Below are positions 21,841-33,359 of a stretch of 64,000 bases of DNA, piece after piece. This DNA is from Glandiceps talaboti (lineage: Eukaryota > Hemichordata > Enteropneusta > Spengelidae). The position numbers were made by a program, and so were the translations under genes. Below the pieces are notes generated by a model. That model was given only the letters and a program-made list of their open reading frames with translations, was not told where the DNA came from and did no database searches. The stretch covers positions 10,875,931 to 10,939,930 of the forward strand of contig NC_135555.1 of assembly GCF_964340395.1 (NCBI RefSeq), in the 5' to 3' direction. Numbering within the stretch: position 1 is the stretch's first letter; each line of letters begins with the position of its first letter.

Positions 21841-23622
21841 TTCAGTTTAGAAATAACTACAAAACACAACCAAAATCTTTTCAAAAGTTTATTTAGAGTG
21901 AGAATTGCATTAAATTTTATGAACTTTGCTTTTTGACAGCAAAAAATTGCAGAAAAAATTTGAATAATAGCAAAGAGTAAGAAATATCATCAAAGTTTCT
22001 TGAAATAATCGAAATAGTCAAGTTGGCAGTAAACACAAAACTGTACAAAATAGATTTACATTCCAGCTCACAATAAAATGTATAATTCACTCATCCAAAT
22101 GTGAGCAACACGATCGATACTTAAATGAGATGTAAAAAGGATATATTATTCATCATGCGACATCAAATCGCCGTTTTATCAATTAAATTGTGACTAGAAA
22201 TTAAAGTACCAATTGGATGAAGTTGAAATTAGTCAACACTATAAGTAGTCACCAACATATCGTACGATGTAAAAGTTAAGAAAACCATTTTACGATTAAC
22301 TGCCATGTGATATTAAAACTAGAATTAAAAAAACAGCAAAATCAAAGGTGATTTATCCGACTAATGTAATCGGTTTCTATGGCAACGATTTATCACTATT
22401 CGATGGAAACTTTTCGTCACAATGGAATACCACTCTTACAAGAATGGCGAGTCAACGTATCTCATTTGCATACACTCATGAATATTGATGACCATCCACG
22501 TAGGATATTTCCAAACCATTCAGATCTTTAGCTCCATAATCAATCGTAGAGGACGCTGCATTGGCGTAAAGCGGCTAAACCTTATATAAGAGTGCTTTTA
22601 GCTTCGTTTGATTGTGCAAAAAAGTGCTTTTGAAAATTCCAATACACACACAAGTAATAGATATATCAAAGTGAGAGTTTAAAATTCTATATATTCCTAC
22701 ACTTAGTTTTGTCTATTTTTGAATGGGAAAAAACCTCTTGTACGTGCCCATAACCTCCGTTACAAGTAAAATTTAAAAAGTTAGTAAATGTTATATAGCC
22801 GTTGATCTTATTAAAGTTGTGAAATGTTATTAAACAACTATATCTTGCTAAGATTGTGAATGCTAAATATTTCAATGACATCTTTTTCCATGATCGCTTC
22901 AACGATTTTGTTTATCTCACTAATGGTGTGGCCTTAAATGCTAGCATATTAGTAAATGCTTAAATATTGTGAATTTATGAATTATTCCAGAAAAGATCAA
23001 AATGTACACAAACCCCTTGAATGTTTATTATATTCAATACCTTTCAAATAACCGTAAGTAATACGTTTGCTTAACTATCCCTTAACACTGCGAGATAAAC
23101 TTCAATCTACGACTATTGATTTTCTTTTTTTAAATAAAGTCGTTTGCATATCCTTTACTGCTTTTGTCGAAAATTTGGTTACTGGGGTCAAAGGTTATAG
23201 GTCATACGAATATAGTTACTGTTGAGATGTTACACAGTGTTGTCAAGATTGTCATAAAGTGATGCCTTTTTGTCTTAGAAACGGAAAAAGAGAAGAAACT
23301 TAACAGAATGAAATACAGTCAGACAAATTTGTATCAAAGGTAGAGTGAATAAAGATAAACTATGGTATTATAATTGACACGTCGGACGAACATTTTAGTG
23401 TAAAATATCCCAGCAGTGCCAATAAAAACCAAGAGAAAAGACAGACATCCCCGATTGACTCTTCTTGTGGGAGATAGATAACATGAAAGAAAGAAAGAAA
23501 AACAAGAATGGAAATTAAAACGAAATGTCGTATGTGCCCCAGTAACTTTTTTCTTCACACTAGATCAATGCAAAGTTTTTTGACATCAGCGGAATTGATG
23601 TTGGAAATTGATTTCCAACCCT
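21841..23622. other. AT-rich sequence downstream of the EF-hand gene; 3'UTR and convergent intergenic region
   Basis: No coding sequence recognised. On the minus strand AATAAA occurs at 23024-23029 (about 0.6 kb after the last stop) and at 21888-21893; either could end the EF-hand transcript. A plus-strand TATATAAG near 22583 has no recognisable gene downstream. Confidence 0.4.
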
Positions 23623-23760
23623 TCAACTGTCTTGCGCGTCATCGACTCCTGGACATAAAACCATCTTAAGTTCAGATTTATCTAACTGTCCATCACCATC
23701 CATATCACATAATTTGAGCAAGGCGTCTTTTAAATCTTCTAGCCCTGATTCGGTGACCTC
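23623..23760 (-). CDS. Cbp53E-like: calbindin-32-like, alternative terminal exon B (EF-hand 6, stop)
   Basis: A strong acceptor (TTTCTTTCCTCCAG, ending 23761) is followed by 45 codons and TGA. The sequence begins EVTESGLEDLKDALLKLCD and its EF loop is DMDGDGQLDKSE, then LKMVLCPG and an acidic tail. It enters in phase 0, so it can replace exon A directly after exon 10. It is exactly as long as exon A (138 bp) and aligns without gaps, so it arose by exon duplication. Its loop has three Asp in positions 1, 3 and 5, whereas A has Asn at 3, so calcium affinity may differ. Confidence 0.82.
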   Translation of the reverse strand, partial: EVTESGLEDLKDALLKLCDMDGDGQLDKSELKMVLCPGVDDAQDS

Positions 23761-24059
23761 CTGGAGGAAAGAAAGAGAGCAAAAACGAAACGCGTGATCT
23801 GTCAATATGACCACACATCCAGAGAAAAATTCTATAAAATGTGCAAAAGAAGTGTCAAAAATATTATCAAAACTTCCCAATCCCATCCCGAGTTTGCAAT
23901 TACTCGCAATACTTGAAAGGAAAAAAGTACAAAAGTGGAAAAAAAACAATCGACGCATTTCAGCATGGACTTGTGGGTAACGAGGGTTAGTAGGGCGCCA
24001 TCAATGGCGACATCGTTGACGATGACGTAACAGATGTCACTGAGTCAGCCATCTTCATT

Positions 24060-24197
24060 TCAATCGTTGTCTGGACGGTCTGTTACAGTACACAACACCA
24101 TTCGTAACTCGTCCTTCTGTAGGGTTCCATCCTTGTTCACATCACAAATTTCTAGCAAGGCTTTGACGTTATCTTCAAGGGTCTGAATGGCTAAGTC
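24060..24197 (-). CDS. Cbp53E-like: calbindin-32-like, alternative terminal exon A (EF-hand 6, stop)
   Basis: Acceptor CCATTCCAG ends at 24198. The exon reads DLAIQTLEDNVKALLEICD, then loop DVNKDGTLQKDE, then LRMVLCTVTDRPDND and TGA at 24060-24062, in phase 0 after exon 10. The segment CDVNKDG resembles the secretagogin C-terminus. No AATAAA lies between this exon and exon B on the minus strand, so isoform A either uses a noncanonical signal here or carries exon B sequence in its 3'UTR. Confidence 0.82.
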   Translation of the reverse strand, partial: DLAIQTLEDNVKALLEICDVNKDGTLQKDELRMVLCTVTDRPDND

Positions 24198-25956
24198 CTG
24201 GAATGGGAGGGGAAAATGGCGGAGGGATACAATTTAGACTGGTTAGACGAGCATGGGGGTAGTCTAATAGGCACATTCGGTAGCTGTGGTTATTATCCTG
24301 TGTTATTGAGGGAAACGTAATACATGTAGCAGTGTTCACGAACTTTATCTTGCATGTCAGTGTTAATGTTATTATAATGGTTAAAAAAAAAACAATCATT
24401 CAAAAACAATTTCAAAAAGTGTTATCAGGAGGCAGATAGTCATGCATTTTCTAATAACAGGTGTATGGGTAATGAAATGGTAGGAAGTCTAAAATAACAA
24501 CTAGAAAAAAAGCAGCATCACAATAAAATGACAAGATTAGAACAAAGTTTATACAATATCAATTTTTTTTATGAATGTGCATGCGACTTTATGCGATTTT
24601 CTTTTCTTTGAGTGAATGTACGGTGAAAACAATGAAAGCCAGCGAAGCAAACCTTCCCCGTGTTGGTCATTCCATTAAGCAGTACAAAATATGTGAGAAA
24701 GGTCTACAATCAGTACTCAAGAAAGGGTAGAAGAGGGGTATCCAGTCTTTGCCTTTTTTTCGAGTAAAACATAACTCCAGAGTATTACAAAACAACGGAT
24801 ATGTTTTTCATGTTCTGATTCACAATAAGATCAACATCGAGCACCTGGAGACGAGGCCGTCATCGACTTGTTTGAACTCACTTTGTGACGCCTTTCCCAT
24901 CTACAAGAATGCTACTACTTCAAAAGATGTCGAGAAAAACTTCACAGAAGGGATTTGGACACTTTGAGTAACCACAGATAAGTAAGTGGAGTAATAACAC
25001 AACGCATCCAAACTATTTACTAGGGTGTGCAAGTATTTCATTAGATATCCGTGTGTTTGGACTTGGGTTTCTCTGGGCTCCATTTGCAAAAATAAATCAC
25101 TGATAGTGGCGAAGTTAGTACTCGTAATTTGTAATCACTATGATACTGTATCTCATAAAAGGTTCTTCAATTTACAGTTTCTGCAACAATTAACTGGAAC
25201 TAACAATGGCGAGAACCAAGAAACATTGCTCAAACGACTTCATTTTGTCTTCAAGTTCGCATCAAACTTCACTTAAAAGAAGAAACCCTGGCAGAGATAC
25301 TGTTATATGCTATATGCATCATTTCAAAAATAGACAGGAAAGGTCCGAAGTCACGATTGCTATCTGTAAATTTAGACAATATAGTCGGGAAAATGTAACA
25401 AGTTTTACACAAATGTAAAGCTTCAAGCATTAAACATGCTGGAAAGAAGTCCATATGCTGACAAAATGAGTATTTCGTTCAGCATATGACTTCGTTCACA
25501 CACATAATTCATGCAAACACGATAGCCAGCGTAGAGAACTATAACATCAATTATACAGTTATAGAGCTACTATTATCTAAATGTATGTATATCTAGATTT
25601 CAGAACATATTAAAAATGTACACAAAACATTCATATATAAATGTATGTATGTATGTAAATACTTTGAGACATAAATGCTAAAGGGCAACTCAATTCAATC
25701 GTCAACTTTCATTCTGACAGTTAGATCTCATTTGAATTTTAAAAAAACGTATTTCTCAACAAAAGAATACGTAAGATCCGTGCTTCTGTTAGAGTGACCA
25801 ACTGTGTCTTTAATTTAACCCATAACTTGATTATTTGACAATGATGTTTTACACATGAATAATTATGACGTATTAGATTTGTCGATGGCATTGATATTAT
25901 CAGTTATTCCGGCTGGAGGTTTATAAAAAGGTCTTAAACATGTAACTTCCCATTAC

Positions 25957-26028
25957 CTCGTCCTCGTGCTCCATCAGATCTTTCAGGAATCCTGCCAACT
26001 CTGCGCCCTCTATCTTACCATTTTTATC
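25957..26028 (-). CDS. Cbp53E-like: calbindin-32-like exon 10 (completes EF-hand 5)
   Basis: 72 bp, phase 0 to 0, acceptor TATTTTTAG and donor GTAATG. Encodes DKNGKIEGAELAGFLKDLME followed by HEDE, residues 217-240. With the last two residues of exon 9 it forms the loop DKDKNGKIEGAE. Confidence 0.85.
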
Positions 26029-26145
26029 CTAAAAATAAAGAGACTCAGGGTGTAATGGAAATAATCAATTTGTATATTCCTTTCATTTGTGATTTTCATT
26101 ATGCATGATGGGTATGGTACCCTAGACTCTAACAAAAAATGAACC

Positions 26146-26165
26146 ACAACAACAACAACATCATC

Positions 26166-26200
<35 letters not shown>

Positions 26201-26274
26201 CCACAACCACAACAACAACAACAACAACAACAGCAACATCATCACCATCATCATCATAATAATAATAATAATAA
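26146..26274. repeat. trinucleotide (CAA/CAT/AAT)n
   Basis: CAA, then CAT, then AAT triplets in intron 9, directly abutting the element at 26275-26458. Long Asn or Val open frames here are artefacts. Confidence 0.93.
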
Positions 26275-26458
26275 TGTTCGGTTCTCATATAGCGCTTTCC
26301 CACACCGTGCTCAAAGCGCTTTACAATTATTACCCCTGGCTCGGATCAGAAACGGCGCAACGGCCCTTTAGTCTTCCTCAACTCCCCGGGGAGCATACAA
26401 TCCATTGCAGCCATTTAAGCGCATAGGATTAAAGCCTTCACATTGCAACCTACATCCT
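26275..26458. mobile_element. unclassified short interspersed element flanked by trinucleotide repeats
   Basis: About 185 bp of non-repetitive, relatively GC-rich sequence, starting with a CATATAGCGCTTTCC block, then CTCAAAGCGCTTTACAATTA, and containing CTCCCCGGGGAG. It lies between two trinucleotide arrays. The GCGCTTT motif occurs twice. The setting resembles small nonautonomous elements that carry or attract microsatellites; it has no clear tRNA boxes. Class unknown. Confidence 0.4.
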
Positions 26459-26460
26459 AT

Positions 26461-26464
26461 CATC

Positions 26465-26507
<43 letters not shown>

Positions 26508-26509
26508 CC

Positions 26510-26555
<46 letters not shown>

Positions 26556-26608
26556 ACAACAACAACATCATCATCATCATCATCAACAACAACAACAACA
26601 ACAACAAT
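26461..26608. repeat. trinucleotide (CAA/CAC/CAT)n
   Basis: Blocks of CAA, CAC, CAT, CAA, CAT and CAA follow one another in intron 9. Confidence 0.93.
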
Positions 26609-26999
26609 GACATCATCATTGACATCAACAACAAAACGCCAAAAGAACTTAACTGAGTTGTGAAAATTTGGAGAGGGTGGGGTGACAACAATAACAATAA
26701 CTGAAGCAGTGGGTACATTATGTTCATGTAAACACAATATCACGGGAACGTCAATACAGTCACATAAACGCAAATTTAAAATGGATTTGGTAATACACCA
26801 GTGACAACCTAAAGAGCTATCAAAGTCGAAAAATGGTTATTGTTAAATTGACGAGTCGTGTTAATATGTATGCAGTATCAGTTTGATATCTGATTATGGA
26901 TAATTTGAATCTTTCAAAACACTTAAGTTGGCATTTATTCACGCACTCACCACCACTGATCCTTCCCAGCATTCCTCCTTGTACAAAGAAAACATCACA

Positions 27000-27330
27000 C
27001 ACAAACACAAACACAAACACAAACGCAAGAACAAACCAACGCATACACAGAATCATACATACATACATACATACATACATACATACATACACACAAACAC
27101 CCACGCATACATGCATGGACAGTCACATGTCCACTCCAAAGAACACCCAACCACGCCATGCCATGCCATGCCATGCCATGCCATGTCCTGTTCATATCAT
27201 ATCATGTCATGTCATGTCATGTAATTCCATGGCGTGTCATGTCATGTCGACCTTTTTTTGTCTTGTCACGTTATGTCTTGTCTTGTCTTGTCTTGTCTCG
27301 TCTTGTCTTGTCTTGTTTTATTCTGTCCTT
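27000..27330. repeat. stepwise-changing microsatellites (ACAAAC, ATAC, then CATGC/CATGT/CTTGT pentamers)
   Basis: ACAAAC-type repeats at about 27000-27025 are followed by (CATA)n at 27057-27090. From 27150 a pentanucleotide array changes from CATGC to CATGT to CTTGT units by about 27330, just upstream of exon 9 in plus orientation. Confidence 0.85.
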
Positions 27331-27441
27331 TCCTCTCTGTTACTTCTCAGCCTACCAGCCTGCCTGTCCACCAATAAGTTGTGATAAAGAACTAACCACT
27401 AGTATGTTACTCCCTGCACAATCGTTTCTAACTATGCTTAC

Positions 27442-27498
27442 CTTGTCGTAATGGTCAAACACTCTGTTGAAATCCTTCTTCGTTAACACAGCTTTGCC
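27442..27498 (-). CDS. Cbp53E-like: calbindin-32-like exon 9 (start of EF-hand 5)
   Basis: 57 bp, phase 0 to 0, acceptor ACAACCAG and donor GTAAGC. Encodes GKAVLTKKDFNRVFDHYDK, residues 198-216, the entering helix of EF-hand 5. The family's F-(K/Q)-G...LTK(E/K)D pattern is preserved when it is joined directly to exon 8. Confidence 0.85.
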
Positions 27499-27830
27499 CT
27501 GGTTGTAATTGGAAAACATGTCATGCAGTTACGTGGTGGTACACAATAACAACAGATTAATTGTGTCACAATATTATGTGAATAATTTTTAAAGACAAGA
27601 GTGAGATTACGTAAGTGTCAGTATACAGAGAATAAGAGAAAGAAGGAAGAAAACAGAAAAAGTAGGGAGGAATGCAGCACATAGCAGAACGAATATTGAA
27701 AACCAGTGTATAAATAGACGAAGAGCAACATACATACACCGCATGCGTAGACATACGAACAGCATTAGTTGTGCTGAGGAAAGTAATAACGAGTTAGTAA
27801 ATCGTATTATGTATTATTAGGCATACTCAC

Positions 27831-27854
27831 TGCTTTCCCGGGCTTCAGAGAACC
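27831..27854 (-). CDS. Cbp53E-like: candidate 24-nt cassette microexon
   Basis: Between acceptor TTGCTCACAG and donor GTGAGT (both consensus) lie 24 bases encoding GSLKPGKA in phase 0 to 0. Inclusion would add eight residues between ENFLMRFE (exon 8) and GKAVLTKK (exon 9), in the linker between EF-hands 4 and 5, without a stop or frameshift. Family members I know lack this insertion, so the exon is either optional or lineage-specific. Its last three residues (GKA) repeat the first three of exon 9. Confidence 0.5.
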
Positions 27855-28697
27855 CTGTGAGCAATTTTGAATAGGTCATTTTCAATTTGATACTTACTCA
27901 CAAACATGCATTCACTCACGAACAATAATAGAATATATTGGAAAATATGTATAAAACCTATAGCATATGTTGGTTCTGGTCTACGTAGAATCAATAAACA
28001 TCACAGTACTAACCACACGTAATATAGGTGGACTGGGGTATACAGGCACTAGTAGCCGAAGAGTTAGTTGCTAAAAGTTACGAAGAAGTGGACAGTCTAT
28101 AGAGACAGAATTCTCAGACGAATCAACATTTCAAGAAAAAAAAGTTAAACATTTCGTACGTCACTATGATGTAATCGTCATGCCCGATACGCACACTCGA
28201 ATGTCATTCAGGTATTAAGTCGTCATGCCTAGAATATGTATATTTGTCATTCAGAGTTAGGGGGACTCATGACGTCATTGTAACGATAAACGCATGCTCT
28301 GTATGTATGTGTGTAGTGTGTGTGTATATATATATATATAGATATGTAGATATATGTATAAAATGTAATGTGCATATATTTAGTGAATACATACAAGAAA
28401 TAAAACGTTGAGAGACATCTAGCTACGCAACTAAAGACGATAGAGACTTTAAGAGTTCTGGCTACGTGTAACGTTTAGTGCACTGTAATGTTTGTATTGT
28501 ATTAACCAATTTAAAGTCGTATGTTTACTTTTCAAGCTCGTCAGCTGAGCTAAACGAACATGACATTTTCAAACAAGCTTTACAGTAATGATCAGTGTAC
28601 ATACGACTTTTCAAATACAAGATTTCCGGCCTCAAAATATTGTTAGTAGCAAGTTCAATGTCTTAAATGTTCTGTCGGGTTTCGACATTATACCTAC

Positions 28698-28737
28698 CTC
28701 AAAGCGCATAAGGAAATTTTCCTGTACTGGCAGAAGT
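28698..28737 (-). CDS. Cbp53E-like: calbindin-32-like exon 8
   Basis: 40 bp. Its first base completes the Arg codon split with exon 7. Encodes (R)LLPVQENFLMRFE, residues 184-197, the family's LLPVxENFL block. Acceptor TTATCTATCAG, donor GTAGGT. Confidence 0.85.
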
Positions 28738-28964
28738 CTGATAGATAAAGGAAATATAAAAAAAATCATATATATAAGAAAACGTGATGAATTAAAATGA
28801 TTACATTACTATTATAAATTCAAGTCACGATTTTGGAATTCAACACACGAGATAATACTATATAATCAAAGGTATGGCCGCTCTGCCGTTATTTATGTAT
28901 AGGGGACGACTAAATATACTTTTCATGCATTTACGATTCAATTTTTGACCTCATTGCTCCTCAC

Positions 28965-29020
28965 CTCGCCATTTCCTTTATCTCCAGTTTGCCATCTTTG
29001 TTAGTGTCAAAATGTTCCAG
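28965..29020 (-). CDS. Cbp53E-like: calbindin-32-like exon 7 (EF-hand 4)
   Basis: 56 bp, phase 0 to 2. Acceptor CTGTTGACAG, donor GTGAGG. Encodes LEHFDTNKDGKLEIKEMA plus two bases of Arg, with the canonical loop DTNKDGKLEIKE. Confidence 0.87.
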
Positions 29021-29608
29021 CTGTCAACAGATATGAATACGAAAAAGGATAAGCCGCCATTGTCATATAAAGAACACAGATCCATTCCACGTCACAAAAA
29101 TCAATCCATTGTGCCATAGTCTAGACCCTGGAGTACACTCCTGGTTCTATGATTGTCACCAGGCTGACATGACGTAGAAATATGTTAGTTTTGTATACAC
29201 GTAAGATTGTGAAGCATGCACAAATCAGTAGTAATTATATTAACTTGCGTGTGAAATTGTACATGGAGACAATTCTGTCCTGTAAGAGCAGTGATTGAAA
29301 TGTACAACATGAATGTGTTATCAGCAGAATAGTAAATCAAATAAATGCATTACACCGGAACGAAAGTGTTAGTAATGTGATAATGGCTGATATAGACACT
29401 TTCAAAGTATTCACCATGATACTAAAAATGATATTCCGGAAGTGTTCTTTTGGAATGAATAGATGGAGTGAAAGTTCCTGGCAGTCGCACTTTGTGACAC
29501 GGTGAAACTTGAAAAAAAATAGTAAATTATTTAGTCCATGTGTAAATCGTCGATGCGATCAGAATACATTCAATTTGAATGATATGTACTAGCACCTACA
29601 ACATCTTA

Positions 29609-29610
<2 letters not shown>

Positions 29611-29646
<36 letters not shown>

Positions 29647-29691
29647 CACGCTGCTTCTCCGTCTGTCTGTCTGTCTGTCTGTCTGTCTGCC

Positions 29692-29751
<60 letters not shown>

Positions 29752-29772
29752 CGTCCGTCCGTCCGTCCGTCC

Positions 29773-29817
<45 letters not shown>
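29611..29817. repeat. (GTCT)n tetranucleotide with internal (GTCC)n block
   Basis: TCTG repeats with a TCCG block at about 29746-29775, in intron 6. Open frames rich in Cys, Leu, Ser and Val come from the repeat. Confidence 0.95.
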
Positions 29818-29818
<1 letters not shown>

Positions 29819-30803
29819 GCTTGCTTGCCTACCTATCTATCCGACCATAGACGATGTTTCACTTGTTAGCTCGGCCCTTCTAATGTCTAATGGCCGGAGA
29901 GCAAAGACAGATGTCCTCTCATTTAATGCGACTATATGCGAAATCTAAATTTGTCTTTCCTTTACGCAGTCACTTTCTTCAGCAACCATGACCAATGATT
30001 CTTTCATGTGATTTCTCATGCATGTCTCTCTCTCTCTCTCCCTCATCTGGATTTGATATGTTTCCGCCAGCAAGTGTCGATGGTAATGAGATGGCAATGA
30101 CGTCACAGTCACGTGGTTACAAAGTATCTCTCCGTATCAGAGTATCAATTTTATAGTCCGATGAGACACGCAATAGTTTACATCATATCCATGCTTTCAG
30201 ATGCAAAGTATTGTATATTCACAGAACTAGTGTGAATTATTTTTTTATACATAATAGAAATCCGTTCAGAAAAAACGTGTTCACTGATTTTCACGGCGTA
30301 TCATGTACTAATTTTCAACCATTTTAAAGTGGGCATACGGATAACAAAATGGGAATTTGGATTTTTGACTTACAAAAAAACCCCGTTACCATGCATGTTT
30401 TCCAACTGGAAGAAAATAAAGTGAAGGGGCATCTATCATGTCCGTGTTTGTATATTTTAAAGGGACAAGTCAGATGTCTTAGACATTGAGATTGATAGTA
30501 ACGGGTAACTCTATCGTATCAAGCATTTTGATTGAAAAACTTGGTCTGTCAAAATTATCCCCCCCGTATGACTTGCCCCCCCCTTACCAGGATGACTTTT
30601 AGTCCAATCTGAGACGGCACTGAAACAACAGAATCAAACATCTCTAACAAAGACACACGTGTATCTACTCCAAAGTGCATGACAGTATTTGTAGCCGATG
30701 TTATCTCTTCAGTTTTAGAGTGGGCAACATCTCGGATGTTTCTTGTTTGGAACGAATCACACATACTAATAAGTATATAAGTCAATTGTATAGATATACT
30801 CAC

Positions 30804-30881
30804 AATGGCTTTGGTGTATTCACCAAGTTTATCTTCTTCTAAGGTTTTGCCCTCTTTAACTAAGAGGTCGGCGAGGAAAGC
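30804..30881 (-). CDS. Cbp53E-like: calbindin-32-like exon 6
   Basis: 78 bp, phase 0 to 0. Acceptor GACTTTACAG, donor GTGAGT. Encodes AFLADLLVKEGKTLEEDKLG followed by EYTKAI, residues 140-165, the exiting helix of EF-hand 3 and the linker typical of the family (FL.DLL, KL.EYT). Confidence 0.87.
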
Positions 30882-32276
30882 CTGTAAAGTCAACAAGACG
30901 ACATAAATACCTCCATCCAACAGAAAACATTGCACTACAGTACTAGTGCAGTCATATTTTTCCTAAAAAATTCATTATAAATTATATATACAAACATATA
31001 TACAATATGTGTGTGTGTATGTGTATGTGTTTGTGTGTGTGACATCTGTAATATCACGTTCATCGACCATTCAACTTAAGATTAATAACACACTGCTTTC
31101 CTAACATAGCCTTCTTTCATCATCGGATGTAATGACAATAATCACCCACGTTACCATGGTAACCCTGTTGAGTTCACATGTGTTATTGGATCTGGGAAAC
31201 AAAAACCGTTTTAGTTCCATTTGCTGTTTTTACAAACTATCCAACTTTATCTCCTCAGAACGACTTTTATTGTGTACTTTTGAGAATTAGTCATTAAATA
31301 TTCCGAGTGTGATTTTGAAACAAACGAAGCTCTTTGGAAAAAAGAAACACCAATGCATAGAAGTAAAACTCACAAAACATCTATTAGTTGAAAATACATG
31401 TCTACGACGATTTTCTGGGTCACAATGCACCTTCCAATCCACTACTAGATTTTACAGCCATTTCACCAAACCTCGCCTAAACAGTGTGTGTTTTATATCT
31501 GTTTATACAATGTAGGGCTTCAGACACGTCAACTCATAACACATGGAAACAAGATACGTGTAATTGTAACATATTGCTTCCCCTGAACTCATTGAGATCT
31601 GACTATATATAGTGGTAATAGTTTATCAAATTTATTTTCATTTTGTGTTCATTTTGCATTGAGTGGACGTGTCAACATTGTTGGTCTTATCTATCAATAT
31701 TGTATGAACCAAGATTAGAATACATTTATGACGCCCATCGTTTCAGTGAGGTTAGGTGAAATTGGCTGTAACATAGATAGGCGATTTGCCAAGTTTGTGT
31801 CTTAGCTGAAATATATCATTTTATTTGTGATGGATTGTGTTTCTTGTTGTATTTATTCGCAAAACAAGCCATATAAAAGAAAGAACGAACAGGATTGATC
31901 AAAATCACGTCGTATGACAGAAATATTACACGTGAGACTGGCAGATATATTCGGCGAAAGCAGGGAAGGTTACTTTCCAAGGAACCCGTTAAAATCATCT
32001 GAATTGTGTCGCCATGACCTGGTGACCTTATAGCCACAATAGTAGTGACAAGCTCTCAGAATATCAGGTAAAACTCTCGAATTGTAAATTCGCCTGCAGC
32101 AAACTAATACATGTACCGTTCTTCACAAAGAAATACCGACTGTGCTATTCCTGGACATATGTTGTCGTGCTTTGAATTGGGTGTGGTCGATTTTTATCTG
32201 ATCCACATATGCAATTTGCAATTTCTAGCCTGCGCATACATATACATATTTATTAAAATGTGACGCCATTTCCATG

Positions 32277-33345
32277 GCAACAATGTCATATACAATATCA
32301 CTAACATGTCAATATCTTGAAAACAGTGTAAATTACAATGTAACGTGTTTAAATTTCATGAAAATAATTTAATATGCAAAATATCATGAAAATAATTTCA
32401 TACACAAATATAATATCGCGTGTAACGTGTCAAGTTCATTAAAATAGGGAAATTTACAATGCAACGAGTGTAAATTTCATGAAAATAATTTCACATTTTA
32501 TATCACATGTAGCGTGTCAATTTCAATAAAATAATGTCAATTACAATATCACGTCTCACCTTGAGTTCATTGCTTTCAATGTATCCACTTCTGTCAGTAT
32601 CATATCGTCTCCATGCCTAATAGACGTGAGAGAGTAAAAACGTTCTGTGACAGCAATAATTGACAATTATACCATACATCACTACTGGGGCTACGTATTA
32701 TATTCGCTTCCTAATCAAGGGCTATAGCATATTTGATATGTGTTATATCAAAAGTGTTACAGGATACAAACTTATGTCTAAATAACACAGTCTGTTAGCT
32801 TACGTTTTGTTTATAGATATCTGACTATGATGAGGGTTTGATAAAAATGTACACAAGTCTATGTAATACTTACATACAGGAATACGTTTATCTAATTCAT
32901 GAAAATATATTCATTGCGAATGTAACGTGTAACATGTAAATTTCATGAAAATAATATGCTTTAAAATGTTTACAATGTAACTTTAATGAAAATAATGTCA
33001 TTTACAATATCACGTCTAACGTGTGCATTTTATGAAAATGATATAATTTACAACATAACATAACATAACATAACATAACATAACATGTCAATTTCATGAG
33101 AATGAAATAATTCATTTTACAATGTCACGTCTAACGTGTGCATTTTATGAAAATGATATAATTTACAATGTAACATAACATAACATAACATAACATAACA
33201 TAACATAACGTGTCAATTTCATGAGAATGAAATAATTCATTTTACAATGTAACATAACATAACATAACATAACATGACAAAGCGTGTCAATTTCATGAAA
33301 ATAATGTTATTTACAAAGTCACATATAGTGTCCAAATCAAGAAAA
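32277..33345. repeat. degenerate AT-rich minisatellite flanking exon 5
   Basis: Variants of AATTTCATGAAAATAATGTC, ATTTACAATATCACGTCTAA and CGTGTC recur at 32277-32559 and 32880-33345, with embedded (CATAA)n pentamers at 33056-33086, 33173-33208 and 33249-33273. Exon 5 and about 260 bp of intron 4 lie between the two blocks. The left block reaches the exon 5 donor itself (plus-strand CACGTCTCAC|CTTGAG). Confidence 0.75.
32560..32616 (-). CDS. Cbp53E-like: calbindin-32-like exon 5 (EF-hand 3)
   Basis: 57 bp, phase 0 to 0. Acceptor GTCTATTAG, donor GTGAGA. Encodes AWRRYDTDRSGYIESNELK, residues 121-139, with canonical loop DTDRSGYIESNE. Confidence 0.88.
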
Positions 33346-33359
33346 TTACGCCGACTTAC

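Noticed and set aside
22575-22640. Plus-strand promoter (CTTATATAAG) for an unknown gene
   Set aside because: No open frame, structured RNA or splice signal follows; an AT-rich region gives such motifs by chance.
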